Positions 1 to 8,222 of a stretch of 64,000 nucleotides of DNA are shown piece by piece. Both the position numbers and the translations under genes were made by a program. The stretch is taken from positions 1-64,000 of the forward strand of contig NZ_QWVT01000023.1 of assembly GCF_003570705.1 (NCBI RefSeq). The letters are read 5' to 3'. Every line of letters begins with the position of its first letter. Within the stretch, counting starts at the first letter, position 1. Under the pieces are notes generated by a model. The model saw only the letters and a program-made list of their open reading frames with translations. It did not search any database and had not been told where the DNA came from. The stretch comes from Mesobacillus zeae (GTDB taxonomy: Bacteria > Bacillota > Bacilli > Bacillales > Cytobacillaceae).

Positions 1-112
1 ACGTTGGCTGATGTACTTCCTAAAAGGAAGTCATCATAAAATATTGTTTGTTGACGCTTGTTTGTTTAGTTTTCAAAGAGCAAGTGCGCCGCTCATCAGC
101 GGCAACTTTTAT
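1..112 (-). other. pre-16S rRNA leader (5' end of an rRNA operon)
   Basis: Read on the minus strand this is a typical Bacillus pre-16S leader. It has the box TGCTCTTTGAAAACT (69-83), then AAACAAACAAGCGTCAAC, then a small hairpin (15-31, ACTTCC/GGAAGT). The 16S gene itself should begin a short way beyond base 1, outside the window, so no rRNA bases are claimed here. The call rests on recognising the conserved leader text and on the strong promoter just upstream. Confidence 0.75.
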
Positions 113-141
113 ATAATAACTCGATTAAAGTTATTTGTCAA
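113..141 (-). promoter_or_regulatory. rRNA operon sigma-A promoter
   Basis: On the minus strand a perfect -35 TTGACA (136-141) is followed after exactly 17 bases by -10 TATTAT (113-118). The pre-16S leader with its TTTGAAAACT box starts directly downstream. This spacing and position fit a rrn promoter. A second upstream rrn promoter was not found in the AT-rich sequence to the right. Confidence 0.75.
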
Positions 142-385
142 CTATTAATTTTTCTTTTCAAGTTGATGAATAACTTGTTTATTGATCTTAACATCCATTA
201 GTCCTATAGGCAATGGTAAATAAAGGGGCTTCCATCGAATAAAAAAATTGTATGAAATTCAGGTGTAACCGTAAAACTATAGTGGCAAATAAGCTTGCAA
301 CTTCAAGTCACAATAATATAAATGACGTAATGAGGATAACCAGTACGGCAGTTATCGATATAAAACGAATAATGGAGGTTTCATA

Positions 386-520
386 ATGGAAAAGAAAGAA
401 CCGAAAAGTTTTCCGAACGTTAGCCTTGGCGGCAAACTGCCGCGAGAGAAGAGTGAAGTTGACTCGGGCCAGCTTAGGTACGGGCAAGAAGAAAAAACAG
501 AATCCATAAACAGAAAATAA
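386..520 (+). CDS. small hydrophilic protein, 44 aa, unknown
   Basis: A 44-codon frame starts with ATG eight bases after a good ribosome site (TGGAGG) and ends in TAA. The product begins MEKKEPKSFPNV, is rich in Lys, Glu, Ser and Gly, has no hydrophobic segment and no cysteine, and is probably cytoplasmic and poorly ordered. A 9-bp-stem hairpin follows at once, which supports a separate transcript. It stands alone between the rrn promoter and a convergent gene. I do not recognise the family; a small sporulation or stress peptide is possible, but nothing shown proves it. Confidence 0.5.
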   Translation: MEKKEPKSFPNVSLGGKLPREKSEVDSGQLRYGQEEKTESINRK

Positions 521-522
521 TA

Positions 523-544
523 CAAGGCAGCGGCAGCTGCCTTG
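523..544 (+). terminator. hairpin after the 44-aa gene
   Basis: Perfect 9-bp stem CAAGGCAGC/GCTGCCTTG with a 4-base loop, two bases after the stop codon. The T run that follows is weak (GGTTT). It lies between convergent genes, so it may serve both. Confidence 0.5.
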
Positions 545-560
545 ACGGTTTAGATTCCGG

Positions 561-899
561 CTATTTTATAAACGACAAAGGTTTCATTTCTTCTTTCCCC
601 TGTACCTTGTCAATTTTATCGACAAACATTTGGAACACTTTTTTCTTTTCATCAAGATCCTTTATATTCTCTTTCAACTGATTGAATCTTTCTTCAAAAG
701 GTTTGTGATACATCTCTCGGATGGTTTGAATGATGCCATCATTCACGGTGGACTGGACGACTTGCTTTGTGATGCTGAATTTATAGTTATAAACAAGGAG
801 CTCACTTTTGACATTTTCATATTCTTTGTCAATCTCGGTAAGAAGATCACATATTTCTTCCTTCCATTCGTCCAATGACTTTTTCACATGCGCTTCCAT
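561..899 (-). CDS. hypothetical helical protein, 112 aa
   Basis: This 112-aa frame starts at ATG behind a strong AAGGAG site. The protein is charged throughout and probably all-helical. Residues 5-30 and 70-100 have heptad-like spacing of Leu, Ile and Val among Lys and Glu, suggesting a short coiled coil. There is no signal peptide, membrane span or cysteine pair. It is convergent with the 44-aa gene and sits downstream of the yokU terminator, so it is probably transcribed alone. I cannot place it in a family. Confidence 0.6.
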   Translation of the reverse strand: MEAHVKKSLDEWKEEICDLLTEIDKEYENVKSELLVYNYKFSITKQVVQSTVNDGIIQTIREMYHKPFEERFNQLKENIKDLDEKKKVFQMFVDKIDKVQGKEEMKPLSFIK

Positions 900-1033
900 A
901 ATCCATCTCCTTAAAATTCGCCTTTATGTATTGAAAGGTTTCCATCTAGTGTAACAGCCAAGCTTTGCACCAAGTTTTCCCTCACATTACATAATCGCGG
1001 CAATATATTAAACGTACATTACACAGCATTGCT

Positions 1034-1063
1034 AAAAAAAAACGTACAGCATTGTCGCTGCAC
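1034..1063 (-). terminator. terminator of the kamA-yokU unit
   Basis: On the minus strand the stem CGTGCAGC/GCTGTACG (one mismatch) is followed by nine T, 15 bases after the yokU stop codon. This is a standard intrinsic terminator. Confidence 0.8.
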
Positions 1064-1078
1064 GCCTGAGGGGTCTTT

Positions 1079-1366
1079 TCATGAGGAGAAATCAAAGTAA
1101 TTTCTTTTAAGCAAACGAGGCCGGGCCATTAAGTCCTCAAAACTGATTATCTTTCCGATTGGTTTCGTATCAATGAGAAACAACTGGTCCTCGATCTCCT
1201 TTGTAACTTCTTCTGTTTGATAAACCATTCCGCAGTCCTTGCAGGAAACTGCAGGTGTATCTGTAATCTCGATTGCGCGCGAGCCATCCGGCAGCTCCCA
1301 ATAAACAGTGTCAAGAGACTTGTCTGCGGCTTTCCCGCACCATTCACATATAAATTCCATATCCAT
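1079..1366 (-). CDS. yokU: YokU-family protein next to kamA
   Basis: This 95-aa protein has two CxxC pairs, CEWC near residue 8 and CKDC near residue 42, which probably hold one zinc ion as a small zinc-ribbon. The family is known as a small protein found beside lysine 2,3-aminomutase genes (YokU/YodN type), and here its gene follows kamA by 4 bases. Two starts are possible: the first ATG lies directly on the AGGG site, while the second (1360, MEFICEWC) has better spacing. The biochemical role is unknown; co-transcription suggests a service role for KamA. A terminator lies just downstream. Confidence 0.8.
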   Translation of the reverse strand: MDMEFICEWCGKAADKSLDTVYWELPDGSRAIEITDTPAVSCKDCGMVYQTEEVTKEIEDQLFLIDTKPIGKIISFEDLMARPRLLKRNYFDFSS

Positions 1367-1370
1367 CCCT

Positions 1371-2801
1371 CTATTCCTTCGAAACCGGGCTGACAGCCGG
1401 AACAGTTTTTTTGGTTTCAGGCTTGTTTTGCTGGGCGATAAATTTCTTTTCTTTCAGCTCATCTCGCTTTTCACGTTTATCTTTCAAAGAAGAATGGGAT
1501 GGATCTACTTCATAGTTCTGCCTTCTGTCAAGGCGTTGCAGATCTTCAGGTATAAGGTTGAATTTACTGTCATTCATTACTGCTGCAATCCCAACATTCG
1601 ATTTCTTCTTTTCGTAATCTGGATATACACCCTTGAAGTAATCTTCCGCCCGGCCAGGGACATACGCCTCAGGCTCCGGATATGAAGTGATGACACCTTC
1701 AAAGTTCCTGAGGACTACTTTATCAGGGCTCTGGGAGATTAAATAGTTCGGCTGAAGTGAAATCTTGCCGCCTCCGCCAGGTGCATCAACAACAAATGTA
1801 GGAACAGCATAACCGGAGGTATGCCCTCTCAATCCTTCAATAATTTCGAGTCCTTTTGACACTGGTGCCCGGAAATGGCCAATCCCTTCCGAAAGGTCGC
1901 ACTGATAAATGTAATATGGACGAACACGGATTTTCACAAGGTCATGCATTAGTTTTTTCATTATAGGGACACTGTCATTGATGCCCGCAAGGATAACAGA
2001 CTGATTTCCGACAGGGACGCCGGCATTGGCAAGCATTTCGCATGCTTTCTTTGACTCTTCAGTAATTTCAATTGACGTGTTGAAATGCGTATTCAGCCAG
2101 ACAGGATGATACTTCTTTAGAATGTTGCAGAGATTTTCAGTGATTCTTTGTGGGAAAACGACTGGAGCTCTCGTACCTATCCGAATAATTTCAACATGGT
2201 CGATTTCACGGAGGCTTTTCAAAATAAATTCTACGATGTTGTCATTAATCAAAAGGCCGTCTCCTCCAGAAATGAGGACATCCCTTACCTCCTCGGTTCT
2301 CCTGATATAATCGATGGCTCCGTCAAGTTGTTTTTTCGGCACGCCCATCCCAATCTGTCCGGAAAACCTTCTTCTTGTACAATAGCGGCAATACATCGAA
2401 CACTGGTTAGTCACCAGGAATAGCACTCTGTCAGGGTAACGGTGGGTCAGACCTGGAACAGGAGAATCCTCGTCTTCATGCAAGGGATCTTCAAGATCAT
2501 ACTTTGTTTTGTATATCTCCTTTCCAATCGGGACAGACTGCATGCGGATCGGGCATCTAGGGTCATCAGGATTCATCAATGAAGCGTAATATGGTGTAAT
2601 ATTAAGCGGGATTGTCTTCGTGGAAATCCTGACACCTTCTTCTTCCTCCGGAGTCAAGTTTATGACTTTCCTGAGGTCATCAATCGTCCTGATGGTATTG
2701 GTCAACTGCCACAGCCAATCATTCCACTGTTCATCTGTAACGTCTTTCCAAAGCTCAATATCCTTCCAATGCCTCAATGGCTTATATAATGTCTGTTTCA
2801 T
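1371..2801 (-). CDS. kamA: L-lysine 2,3-aminomutase
   Basis: Radical-SAM, PLP-dependent enzyme that converts L-lysine to L-beta-lysine in the cytoplasm. The [4Fe-4S]/SAM motif is C134, C138, C141 (CSMYCRYC), and the PLP lysine lies in PGGGGK in the C-terminal half. The length of 476 aa is normal; the tail after residue 440 is charged and Lys-rich. The ribosome site AAGGGGGAAATG is strong. yokU follows by 4 bases, and ablB, whose product acetylates beta-lysine, lies two genes upstream. A sigma-54 promoter is placed 36 bases before the ATG, so this gene appears to be switched separately from the rest of the cluster by the activator gene next to it. Confidence 0.95.
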   Translation of the reverse strand: MKQTLYKPLRHWKDIELWKDVTDEQWNDWLWQLTNTIRTIDDLRKVINLTPEEEEGVRISTKTIPLNITPYYASLMNPDDPRCPIRMQSVPIGKEIYKTKYDLEDPLHEDEDSPVPGLTHRYPDRVLFLVTNQCSMYCRYCTRRRFSGQIGMGVPKKQLDGAIDYIRRTEEVRDVLISGGDGLLINDNIVEFILKSLREIDHVEIIRIGTRAPVVFPQRITENLCNILKKYHPVWLNTHFNTSIEITEESKKACEMLANAGVPVGNQSVILAGINDSVPIMKKLMHDLVKIRVRPYYIYQCDLSEGIGHFRAPVSKGLEIIEGLRGHTSGYAVPTFVVDAPGGGGKISLQPNYLISQSPDKVVLRNFEGVITSYPEPEAYVPGRAEDYFKGVYPDYEKKKSNVGIAAVMNDSKFNLIPEDLQRLDRRQNYEVDPSHSSLKDKREKRDELKEKKFIAQQNKPETKKTVPAVSPVSKE

Positions 2802-2836
2802 ATCATTTCCCCCTTGTACTTGATTGCTAATTTAAT

Positions 2837-2854
2837 ATGCAATTCCCATGCCAA
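2837..2854 (-). promoter_or_regulatory. sigma-54 (-24/-12) promoter of kamA
   Basis: The minus strand reads TTGGCATGGGAATTGCAT. This matches the SigL/RpoN consensus TGGCAY-N5-TTGCW at all key positions, with GG at -24 and GC at -12 correctly spaced. It lies 36 bases before the kamA start and downstream of the terminator of a sigma-54 activator gene. Position, match and neighbour all agree. Confidence 0.85.
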
Positions 2855-2943
2855 AGTTGAAAAAAACAGTAAAAAAAATTAAAATTGCCGCTACGATCCG
2901 GTTATGACTCCCCATCCCTCTCAGCACAATACACTTTCTCTCT

Positions 2944-2974
2944 AAAAAAAGAAATGGCCTGCCGAAAATCAGGC
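2944..2974 (-). terminator. terminator of the sigma-54 activator gene
   Basis: On the minus strand GCCTG-ATTTTCGG-CAGGC is followed by CATTTCTTTTTTT, nine bases after the stop codon of the activator. It separates the upstream unit from kamA, which then needs its own promoter. Confidence 0.7.
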
Positions 2975-2982
2975 ACGCCTCA

Positions 2983-4359
2983 TTACTTCTTCAATTTATA
3001 TTGTAAGGTTTGTCGCGGAATATCAAGCAAACTTGCTGCTTTTTGGATATTCCCTCCGCTGTGAACGAGCGCTTTCTCAATCAGTTCCTTCTCCAAAACC
3101 CTTAGGTTCTCCCTCAAAGAAAGTGACTCCATACTTTTTGGCTTCTCAATCGGCGCGTTCTGCAGAAACGGAGGAAGATGGTCCGATGTCAGAGTTGGCC
3201 CCTCGCAAACATTCATCATATATTCAATCGTATGCTTCAGTTCACGTACATTCCCTGGCCATGAGTGGGCATTAAAAACTACCTCTACCATACTGTCAGG
3301 CCCCTCAACCCGCTTTGAAAGCTTCTCGTTGAATTTTCCAATGAATACGTTTGCCAGAAACATAATATCTTCTTTACGTTTCCTCAGTGGCGCCAATTCA
3401 AACGAAAGGACGTTAAGGCGGTAAAATACATCTTCCCGGATCTTTTTTTCCTCCATGGCTTGCCTTGGATGAATGTTCATGGCTGCAACAACGCGGACAT
3501 CAACAACCTTTACGGAAGAGCTTCCTATCCTTCTTACAGCACTATCTTCAAGTACCCGGAGTAGCTTGGCCTGAAGCTCAACAGGCATGGCATGCAATTC
3601 GTCTAAAAAAAGGGTGCCTCCATTCGCCAATTCAAACAAGCCGGGTCTGTCCACAGCACCCGTGTAACTGCCTTTTGAGGTACCAAAAAGAATGCTCTCG
3701 AGAAGCGATTCCGGGATTGCCGCGCAATTCTGGGCCACAAGAGGACCGCCGCTTCGCTGCGATGCATTGTGGATGGCATGGACAAACAATTCCTTGCCTG
3801 TCCCGCTTTCCCCGTAAATAAGAAAGGGGGATGCTGATTTCGCTAGCTTCTCCGCTCTATTTTTTATATCTGCAAAGCTGTCATTCAGCGTAAGTAAGTC
3901 CTGAAAAGTGTATTTCCCCTGCTGTCCTTCCTCTTTTTTTGCTGGTTTATGGAAGTCTTTTTTCAGATCAAGTAGCTGTTCAGAAAGCTGTTTAAGCCTG
4001 GAATAGTCCTTGGCAATTTCAACTGCACCGATTAGTTGCCCTCCCATAAAAATGGGGAGTGTAGTATTGACTGTTTCTATTTTTTTCCCATGAAGGTTTA
4101 CAAAAATCTGCGTTTTATTATAGAGAGGCTTGTTTGTTTTCAGAACAGTAAGAAGTGTGCTGGATTTTTCACTGAGTGATGGAAACAGCTTCAGTAGCGG
4201 CTTGCCGAGCACTTCTTCGCGTTTAAGCCCATCGTGGGATGCAGCAACTTCATTGTAAAAAATGGTAATCCCTTCCGTATCGACAACGTGTATAGCTTCA
4301 TCTATGCTGCCAAGGATGGCACCCAGAACTTCCCCTGTCATTTTTTCCGTTAAATTCAT
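2983..4359 (-). CDS. PAS-type sigma-54-dependent transcriptional activator
   Basis: Enhancer-binding protein of about 458 aa with three parts: a PAS sensor (about residues 10-115), an AAA+ domain (about 150-380) with Walker A GESGTGKE and a sigma-54 contact loop GSYTGA in place of the usual GAFTGA, and a Fis-type helix-turn-helix at the C-terminus. It resembles RocR/BkdR-like regulators of amino-acid use. The start is taken as ATG at 4359 because AGGTG lies six bases before it; an in-frame GTG at 4368 overlaps that site. The gene sits between ablB and kamA, and a clear sigma-54 promoter precedes kamA, so kamA is the likely target. The PAS ligand is unknown; lysine or a breakdown product is a guess. 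Confidence 0.9.
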   Translation of the reverse strand: MNLTEKMTGEVLGAILGSIDEAIHVVDTEGITIFYNEVAASHDGLKREEVLGKPLLKLFPSLSEKSSTLLTVLKTNKPLYNKTQIFVNLHGKKIETVNTTLPIFMGGQLIGAVEIAKDYSRLKQLSEQLLDLKKDFHKPAKKEEGQQGKYTFQDLLTLNDSFADIKNRAEKLAKSASPFLIYGESGTGKELFVHAIHNASQRSGGPLVAQNCAAIPESLLESILFGTSKGSYTGAVDRPGLFELANGGTLFLDELHAMPVELQAKLLRVLEDSAVRRIGSSSVKVVDVRVVAAMNIHPRQAMEEKKIREDVFYRLNVLSFELAPLRKRKEDIMFLANVFIGKFNEKLSKRVEGPDSMVEVVFNAHSWPGNVRELKHTIEYMMNVCEGPTLTSDHLPPFLQNAPIEKPKSMESLSLRENLRVLEKELIEKALVHSGGNIQKAASLLDIPRQTLQYKLKK

Positions 4360-4407
4360 TGTAATCACCTGCCCATTACCACTATATGCACAGATGCCAG
4401 AAAATTG

Positions 4408-5280
4408 TCATCTTTCTGCCGAAAAATTGGCGGAAGATGATAAATCTTTCACCCACATGTTCATATTTTCAATTTTGTCATAAATATAACAGTTATTTAA
4501 CAGCCTTCCCCTGTAGCTGTAGCCTAGCTGCCTGAGTGCTGCGTTCATGCCAAACGAAAGTGCACGCGCAATTGAATAGGAACTAAAGATGCCTCTTTCG
4601 GAGAGTTCCTCTTCCAGCCTCAAGAGCAGTACCTTCATCAAACCATACTTTCGATGTTCTACAAGCGTTGCACAATCAGTAAGCTCGGCGTTTCTGTAAA
4701 AAGAATCAATTTCAGCAGAAGCAGCGCTAACAATTTTTCCTCCATGCTCAAAACCAAAATAGACAGTCCCTTCTCCCATTGTCTTTATTATATAATCCGG
4801 ATCATTCATGGGTGTCGGGTAGATTTCAAACACCGCACCATATAAATTAGCCAGTTGGGAAGCGTCTTTTTCGCTCAGCTTCTTTAAATGATAGTCAGAA
4901 GGGGGCTTAGCAGTGAGTGTCCCTTTTTCGAGTTCACAGACCTTGGAGACAATTTCGTCTTCTGTAATCCAGTTTGCGTTTATTTTTCTCCCCGCTGTAT
5001 AGAACTTTGAAAAGAACATGCAGTCCGAGCCTAGGAAAAATCCATCAATGCATGCTTCGAACCGAAAGCCTTTTTCAACGAGAAAAGTAAAGTGCTCTTT
5101 CCTGGCTTTGAATATCAATTTTTCCGCAACATGCTCCCTGGCAATTTTCTCGCATTGCTCAATGATTTTATCCATATTCCCCAAATAATCATCCACTCTG
5201 ACTCTATGATTATATGGATCCAGGAAAACCGAAACCATAAAGTCTGGTTTTTGGATTTTGACCGTCTTGCTTTCTTTCAT
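4408..5280 (-). CDS. ablB: putative beta-lysine N-acetyltransferase
   Basis: This 290-aa protein has a C-terminal GNAT fold (about residues 130-270) and an N-terminal part typical of the AblB/YodP family. These proteins are known to acetylate the epsilon-amino group of beta-lysine, giving N-epsilon-acetyl-beta-lysine, a compatible solute in some archaea and bacilli. The start follows a good AAAGGGGGAG site. The gene lies 48 bases before the activator and two genes before kamA, the source of its substrate. A repeat-like insert and a terminator separate it from yodQ upstream, so it may have its own promoter, which I did not identify. Confidence 0.85.
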   Translation of the reverse strand: MKESKTVKIQKPDFMVSVFLDPYNHRVRVDDYLGNMDKIIEQCEKIAREHVAEKLIFKARKEHFTFLVEKGFRFEACIDGFFLGSDCMFFSKFYTAGRKINANWITEDEIVSKVCELEKGTLTAKPPSDYHLKKLSEKDASQLANLYGAVFEIYPTPMNDPDYIIKTMGEGTVYFGFEHGGKIVSAASAEIDSFYRNAELTDCATLVEHRKYGLMKVLLLRLEEELSERGIFSSYSIARALSFGMNAALRQLGYSYRGRLLNNCYIYDKIENMNMWVKDLSSSANFSAER

Positions 5281-5292
5281 AAATACTCCCCC

Positions 5293-5500
5293 TTTGTTTT
5301 AAGAAAAGCGAAATCAACTAGACAACGAAAAGCGAAATCGCCCGTTTTAGCGAGTCCACTATACGCCGGCGGACTAAAATCGACACACTATTCTTGCGGC
5401 AACGTCGGCCTAGGACTTCCTGTCGGTCGAAACTGGACAATGAAAGGTGCAAACGTACTGCTTGGCCCCGGTAAGCGTTGCAGTTGAAAAGTTGGTGAAG
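5293..5500. repeat. Bacillaceae-type intergenic repeat (GAAAAGCGAAA module)
   Basis: The stretch holds two close copies of GAAAAGCGAAATC (5304 and 5325 regions) followed by GCCCGTTTTAGCG and an inverted segment around TAGTCCGCCGG. The same opening module, GAAAAGCGAAAGCGCC, occurs twice at 39.7-40.1 kb. No believable frame is present. I take it as a degenerate copy of a repeat family scattered between Bacillaceae genes. It separates ablB from the yodQ terminator. Confidence 0.5.
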
Positions 5501-5521
5501 CTTCATACTTTCATATCTATT

Positions 5522-5552
5522 AAAAAAGACCGGCCTGAATGGGCAGGTCTTT
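5522..5552 (-). terminator. terminator after yodQ
   Basis: On the minus strand AAAGACC...GGTCTTT with an inner GCC/GGC pair is followed by TTTTT, about 20 bases after the yodQ stop. It divides yodTSRQ from ablB. Confidence 0.7.
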
Positions 5553-5572
5553 CCATCATAGTGTAAACAGCA

Positions 5573-6844
5573 TCACTCTTGCACGTTTTCACACCATTTC
5601 ATAAGTGCCAATGCGATAATTTCCGCTGATTGGAACATCTGATCCAACTCAATATATTCATTTGTTTCATGGGCAAGCCTTGTTGTTCCAGGTCCAAAAA
5701 TGAGTACAGGTGTATTGCCCACTTTATCAAGATACCCTCCGTCAGTAGCCCAAGGAGAAGCTTCAATGACAGGGTCTTCATTTCTGATGGCAGCGAAACT
5801 TTCCGCGAGGGTTGTAACGAGGGCATCGTCAGTCTCCAGGCTTCCAGGAAACCATTTGGCTCCAAACCACTCTACAGACGGCGGATGCTTGGACAGCCAC
5901 GCATCACTTTCAGCCAGCCGGGATACCGCTGTTTCCATTGCACTCATTGCATCTTCAAGCGTTTCAGAAGGAGCAACGCCCATCCTGCCTTCGATGATGG
6001 CAAGATCAGGAACAGATGATGGCCATTCTCCACTTTGGATTTTGCCAATATTAATCGGTATAGGAATTGGAATTCGGCTAAAAAGAGGATCATTTAATTC
6101 TTCATTCCTCTTTTTCTCTAATTCTTGCAGTCCTCCAATGATGAGCATCACTTTCTCTATTGCACTGACACCTTCGTATCTCGTTCCTCCATGTGCCTGC
6201 ACACCTTCCACCTTGATCCTGAACCACATGGATCCCTGCTGCTTAGGAAAGAATTTCATATTTGTCGGTTCGGGTATCAACGCACCATCGGCACGGTAAC
6301 CGCGCAGTATGGCCGCTAGCGTCCCCGCCCCTCCGCTCTCTTCCTCAATGACACTTTGGAAAATCAAATCCCCCTTCAGCCTGATGCCGCTTTTGATGAG
6401 CGCTTCCATTGCAAGCAAGAGCGCAGCAGTGCCTCCTTTCATATCCGTCGAACCCCGGCCATACAATCTTCCATCTTCTATATGGCCGCTGAAAGGGTCA
6501 TGCTTCCATGCTGTATTTTCCCCAACAGGCACCACATCAATATGCCCGTTAAGGATGATGGATTTCCCTCCGCCTTCACCTTTTAGTACACCTACGACGT
6601 TAGGGTTACCGCTGAAATCTTTACGATCGGAACAGAATGCGGGATGGGAGCGCAGTTCTTCATCGCCAATTTCCCATATATCTAGTTCCAGGCCAAGTTC
6701 CCGGCATTTTTCAATGATAACTGCCTGCGCCTTGCTCTCTTTCCCTCTTATGCTCCCTTCCTGCACAAGCCTTTGCAAAAGTCTTGTGCCGCGTTCCTTG
6801 TTTTCACGGATGAAATTAATTACATTTTGTTCAGCTATATTCAT
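5573..6844 (-). CDS. yodQ: ArgE/DapE-family deacylase
   Basis: M20 metallopeptidase-family deacylase, 423 aa. The metal and catalytic motifs are visible: NGHIDVVP, GRGSTDMKGG (bridging Asp) and IEEESGG (general-base Glu). Members remove acyl groups from amino acids such as N-acetylornithine or succinyl-diaminopimelate. In B. subtilis the equivalent yodQ lies in the same yodTSRQP-kamA order, so a deacylation step on an acylated lysine or beta-lysine derivative is a fair inference, but the substrate is not proven. The start follows AAAGGGG with 8-base spacing and lies 35 bases after yodR. Confidence 0.85.
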   Translation of the reverse strand: MNIAEQNVINFIRENKERGTRLLQRLVQEGSIRGKESKAQAVIIEKCRELGLELDIWEIGDEELRSHPAFCSDRKDFSGNPNVVGVLKGEGGGKSIILNGHIDVVPVGENTAWKHDPFSGHIEDGRLYGRGSTDMKGGTAALLLAMEALIKSGIRLKGDLIFQSVIEEESGGAGTLAAILRGYRADGALIPEPTNMKFFPKQQGSMWFRIKVEGVQAHGGTRYEGVSAIEKVMLIIGGLQELEKKRNEELNDPLFSRIPIPIPINIGKIQSGEWPSSVPDLAIIEGRMGVAPSETLEDAMSAMETAVSRLAESDAWLSKHPPSVEWFGAKWFPGSLETDDALVTTLAESFAAIRNEDPVIEASPWATDGGYLDKVGNTPVLIFGPGTTRLAHETNEYIELDQMFQSAEIIALALMKWCENVQE

Positions 6845-6879
6845 TCATTTGTCCCCTTTCGAAAATACTCTCCATCATC

Positions 6880-7545
6880 TTAGTCTTCAATTTTTATTAC
6901 AGTGTCTTCTATCGCAAACTGGCAGCCGGTTTTTGAAGCAATCTCGTCAAGTGAATATGGAGCAAATACTTCTTTCAAATACAGTTCTTCCTGCTCGACC
7001 GTAAAGACTGCCATATCCGTGATGATCATGTCAACACATTGTAAAGCTGTTAAGGGAAGCGTACATTCATCAAGAATTTTCGGACTCCCATTTCGGTCGG
7101 TATGACTCATTAGCACGATGAGTTTTCTCGCTTTACCTGCAAGTTCCATCGCGCCGCCCATACCGGGTACTTTCTTTCCCGGAATAATCCAGTTGGCAAG
7201 GTCGCCTTTTCGGCTTACCTGAAGCGAACCAAGAATGGAAAGGTCTATTAATCCTTTCCTGATCATCCCGAACGCTACAGCACTGTCAAAATATGAGGAC
7301 CCTAGGAGGGTAGTTACAGGAAACCCTCCAGCATTGCATAAATTTTCATCTTCCTGCCCGGTTTCCGGAGTCCCTCCCATGCCTACGATGCCATTCTCCG
7401 CATGGAACATAACGCCTAGCCCAGTGGCAAGGTGGTCCGGTACAAGCGACGGAATCCCAATTCCTAAATTGACGACCATGCCATTCCTGATTTCCTTTGC
7501 AGCACGCTTTGCCATTCTTTGCCTTGTCTCTATTGCCATGCCCAT
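6880..7545 (-). CDS. yodR: CoA-transferase subunit B
   Basis: The smaller subunit of a two-subunit 3-oxoacid/acyl CoA-transferase, about 221 aa. It has the ENG active-site motif (HAENGIVGMG, Glu forms the CoA thioester) and the GIGIP segment near the start. It pairs with the gene just upstream, whose stop it overlaps. The start is set at ATG 7545 because GGGGTG lies eight bases before it; an in-frame TTG at 7551 would be too close. The CoA acceptor is unknown; context suggests a keto- or amino acid made from beta-lysine or lysine. Confidence 0.9.
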   Translation of the reverse strand: MGMAIETRQRMAKRAAKEIRNGMVVNLGIGIPSLVPDHLATGLGVMFHAENGIVGMGGTPETGQEDENLCNAGGFPVTTLLGSSYFDSAVAFGMIRKGLIDLSILGSLQVSRKGDLANWIIPGKKVPGMGGAMELAGKARKLIVLMSHTDRNGSPKILDECTLPLTALQCVDMIITDMAVFTVEQEELYLKEVFAPYSLDEIASKTGCQFAIEDTVIKIED

Positions 7546-8222
7546 TTCCAATTCACCCCGCTTGAAGGTATTACCATATCAACAAATACACCTGGCGTTA
7601 TAATTTCCTCCGGGTCAAGAAAGCCAAGGGGCACAATTTCATCTGCCTCTGCTATTGTAAAGTTACCTGCCATTGCGACAAGAGGATTAGTGTTCCTCGC
7701 ACTCTTATCGAAAACAAGGTTGCCGTATGGGTCTGCTTTTTTTGCATAAACAATGGATACATCTGCTGTCAGCGCAGTCTCAACAAGGTATTCTCTATCA
7801 TTGAGGATCAGCTGCTTTTTCCCAGAGGCCACACTCTTGTTGTTGATCCCGATATCAGTAAGAATGGCACCAAGGCCCATCCCCCCTGCCCTGATTCGTT
7901 CAGCGAGCGTGCCTTGCGGTGAAAATTCAACATCAAGCGACCTTTCATTCATCAACTTTCCTGCAACCGGGTTTGAGCCAATATGCGAGGCAATGATCTT
8001 TTTTGCCCGCCCAAGACTTACAATCTTTCCGATTCCGATTTCAGGAAAACCTGCGTCATTGCCAATTAACGTTAAATTTTCGGCGCCCGATGACAACAAC
8101 GCATCAATAAGGGCGGGCGGAGTTCCGACACCCCCAAATCCGCCATACATTAGTGTCATACCATGATGAAAAAGCTCCATTGCCTGCTCCTGACAAGCTA
8201 ACTTTCCAAAAGGATTATCCAT
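7530..8222 (-). CDS. yodS: CoA-transferase subunit A
   Basis: Partner of YodR, about 230 aa, with the glycine-rich CoA-binding stretch GGFGGVGTPP near residue 30, typical of CoA-transferase alpha subunits. The start is ATG 8222, preceded by GGGAGGTGG with 6-base spacing. This ATG lies inside the last codons of yodT, an 8-base overlap that suggests coupled translation; the longer frame from 8246 has no ribosome site. Together with YodR it should move CoA between an acyl-CoA and a carboxylic acid in the cytoplasm. Confidence 0.9.
   Translation of the reverse strand: MDNPFGKLACQEQAMELFHHGMTLMYGGFGGVGTPPALIDALLSSGAENLTLIGNDAGFPEIGIGKIVSLGRAKKIIASHIGSNPVAGKLMNERSLDVEFSPQGTLAERIRAGGMGLGAILTDIGINNKSVASGKKQLILNDREYLVETALTADVSIVYAKKADPYGNLVFDKSARNTNPLVAMAGNFTIAEADEIVPLGFLDPEEIITPGVFVDMVIPSSGVNWKWAWQ

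Noticed and set aside
5700-7004. Long plus-strand frames opposite yodQ and yodR
   Set aside because: They are shadows of the minus-strand genes, with unlikely composition (Ser/Pro-rich) and no ribosome sites.
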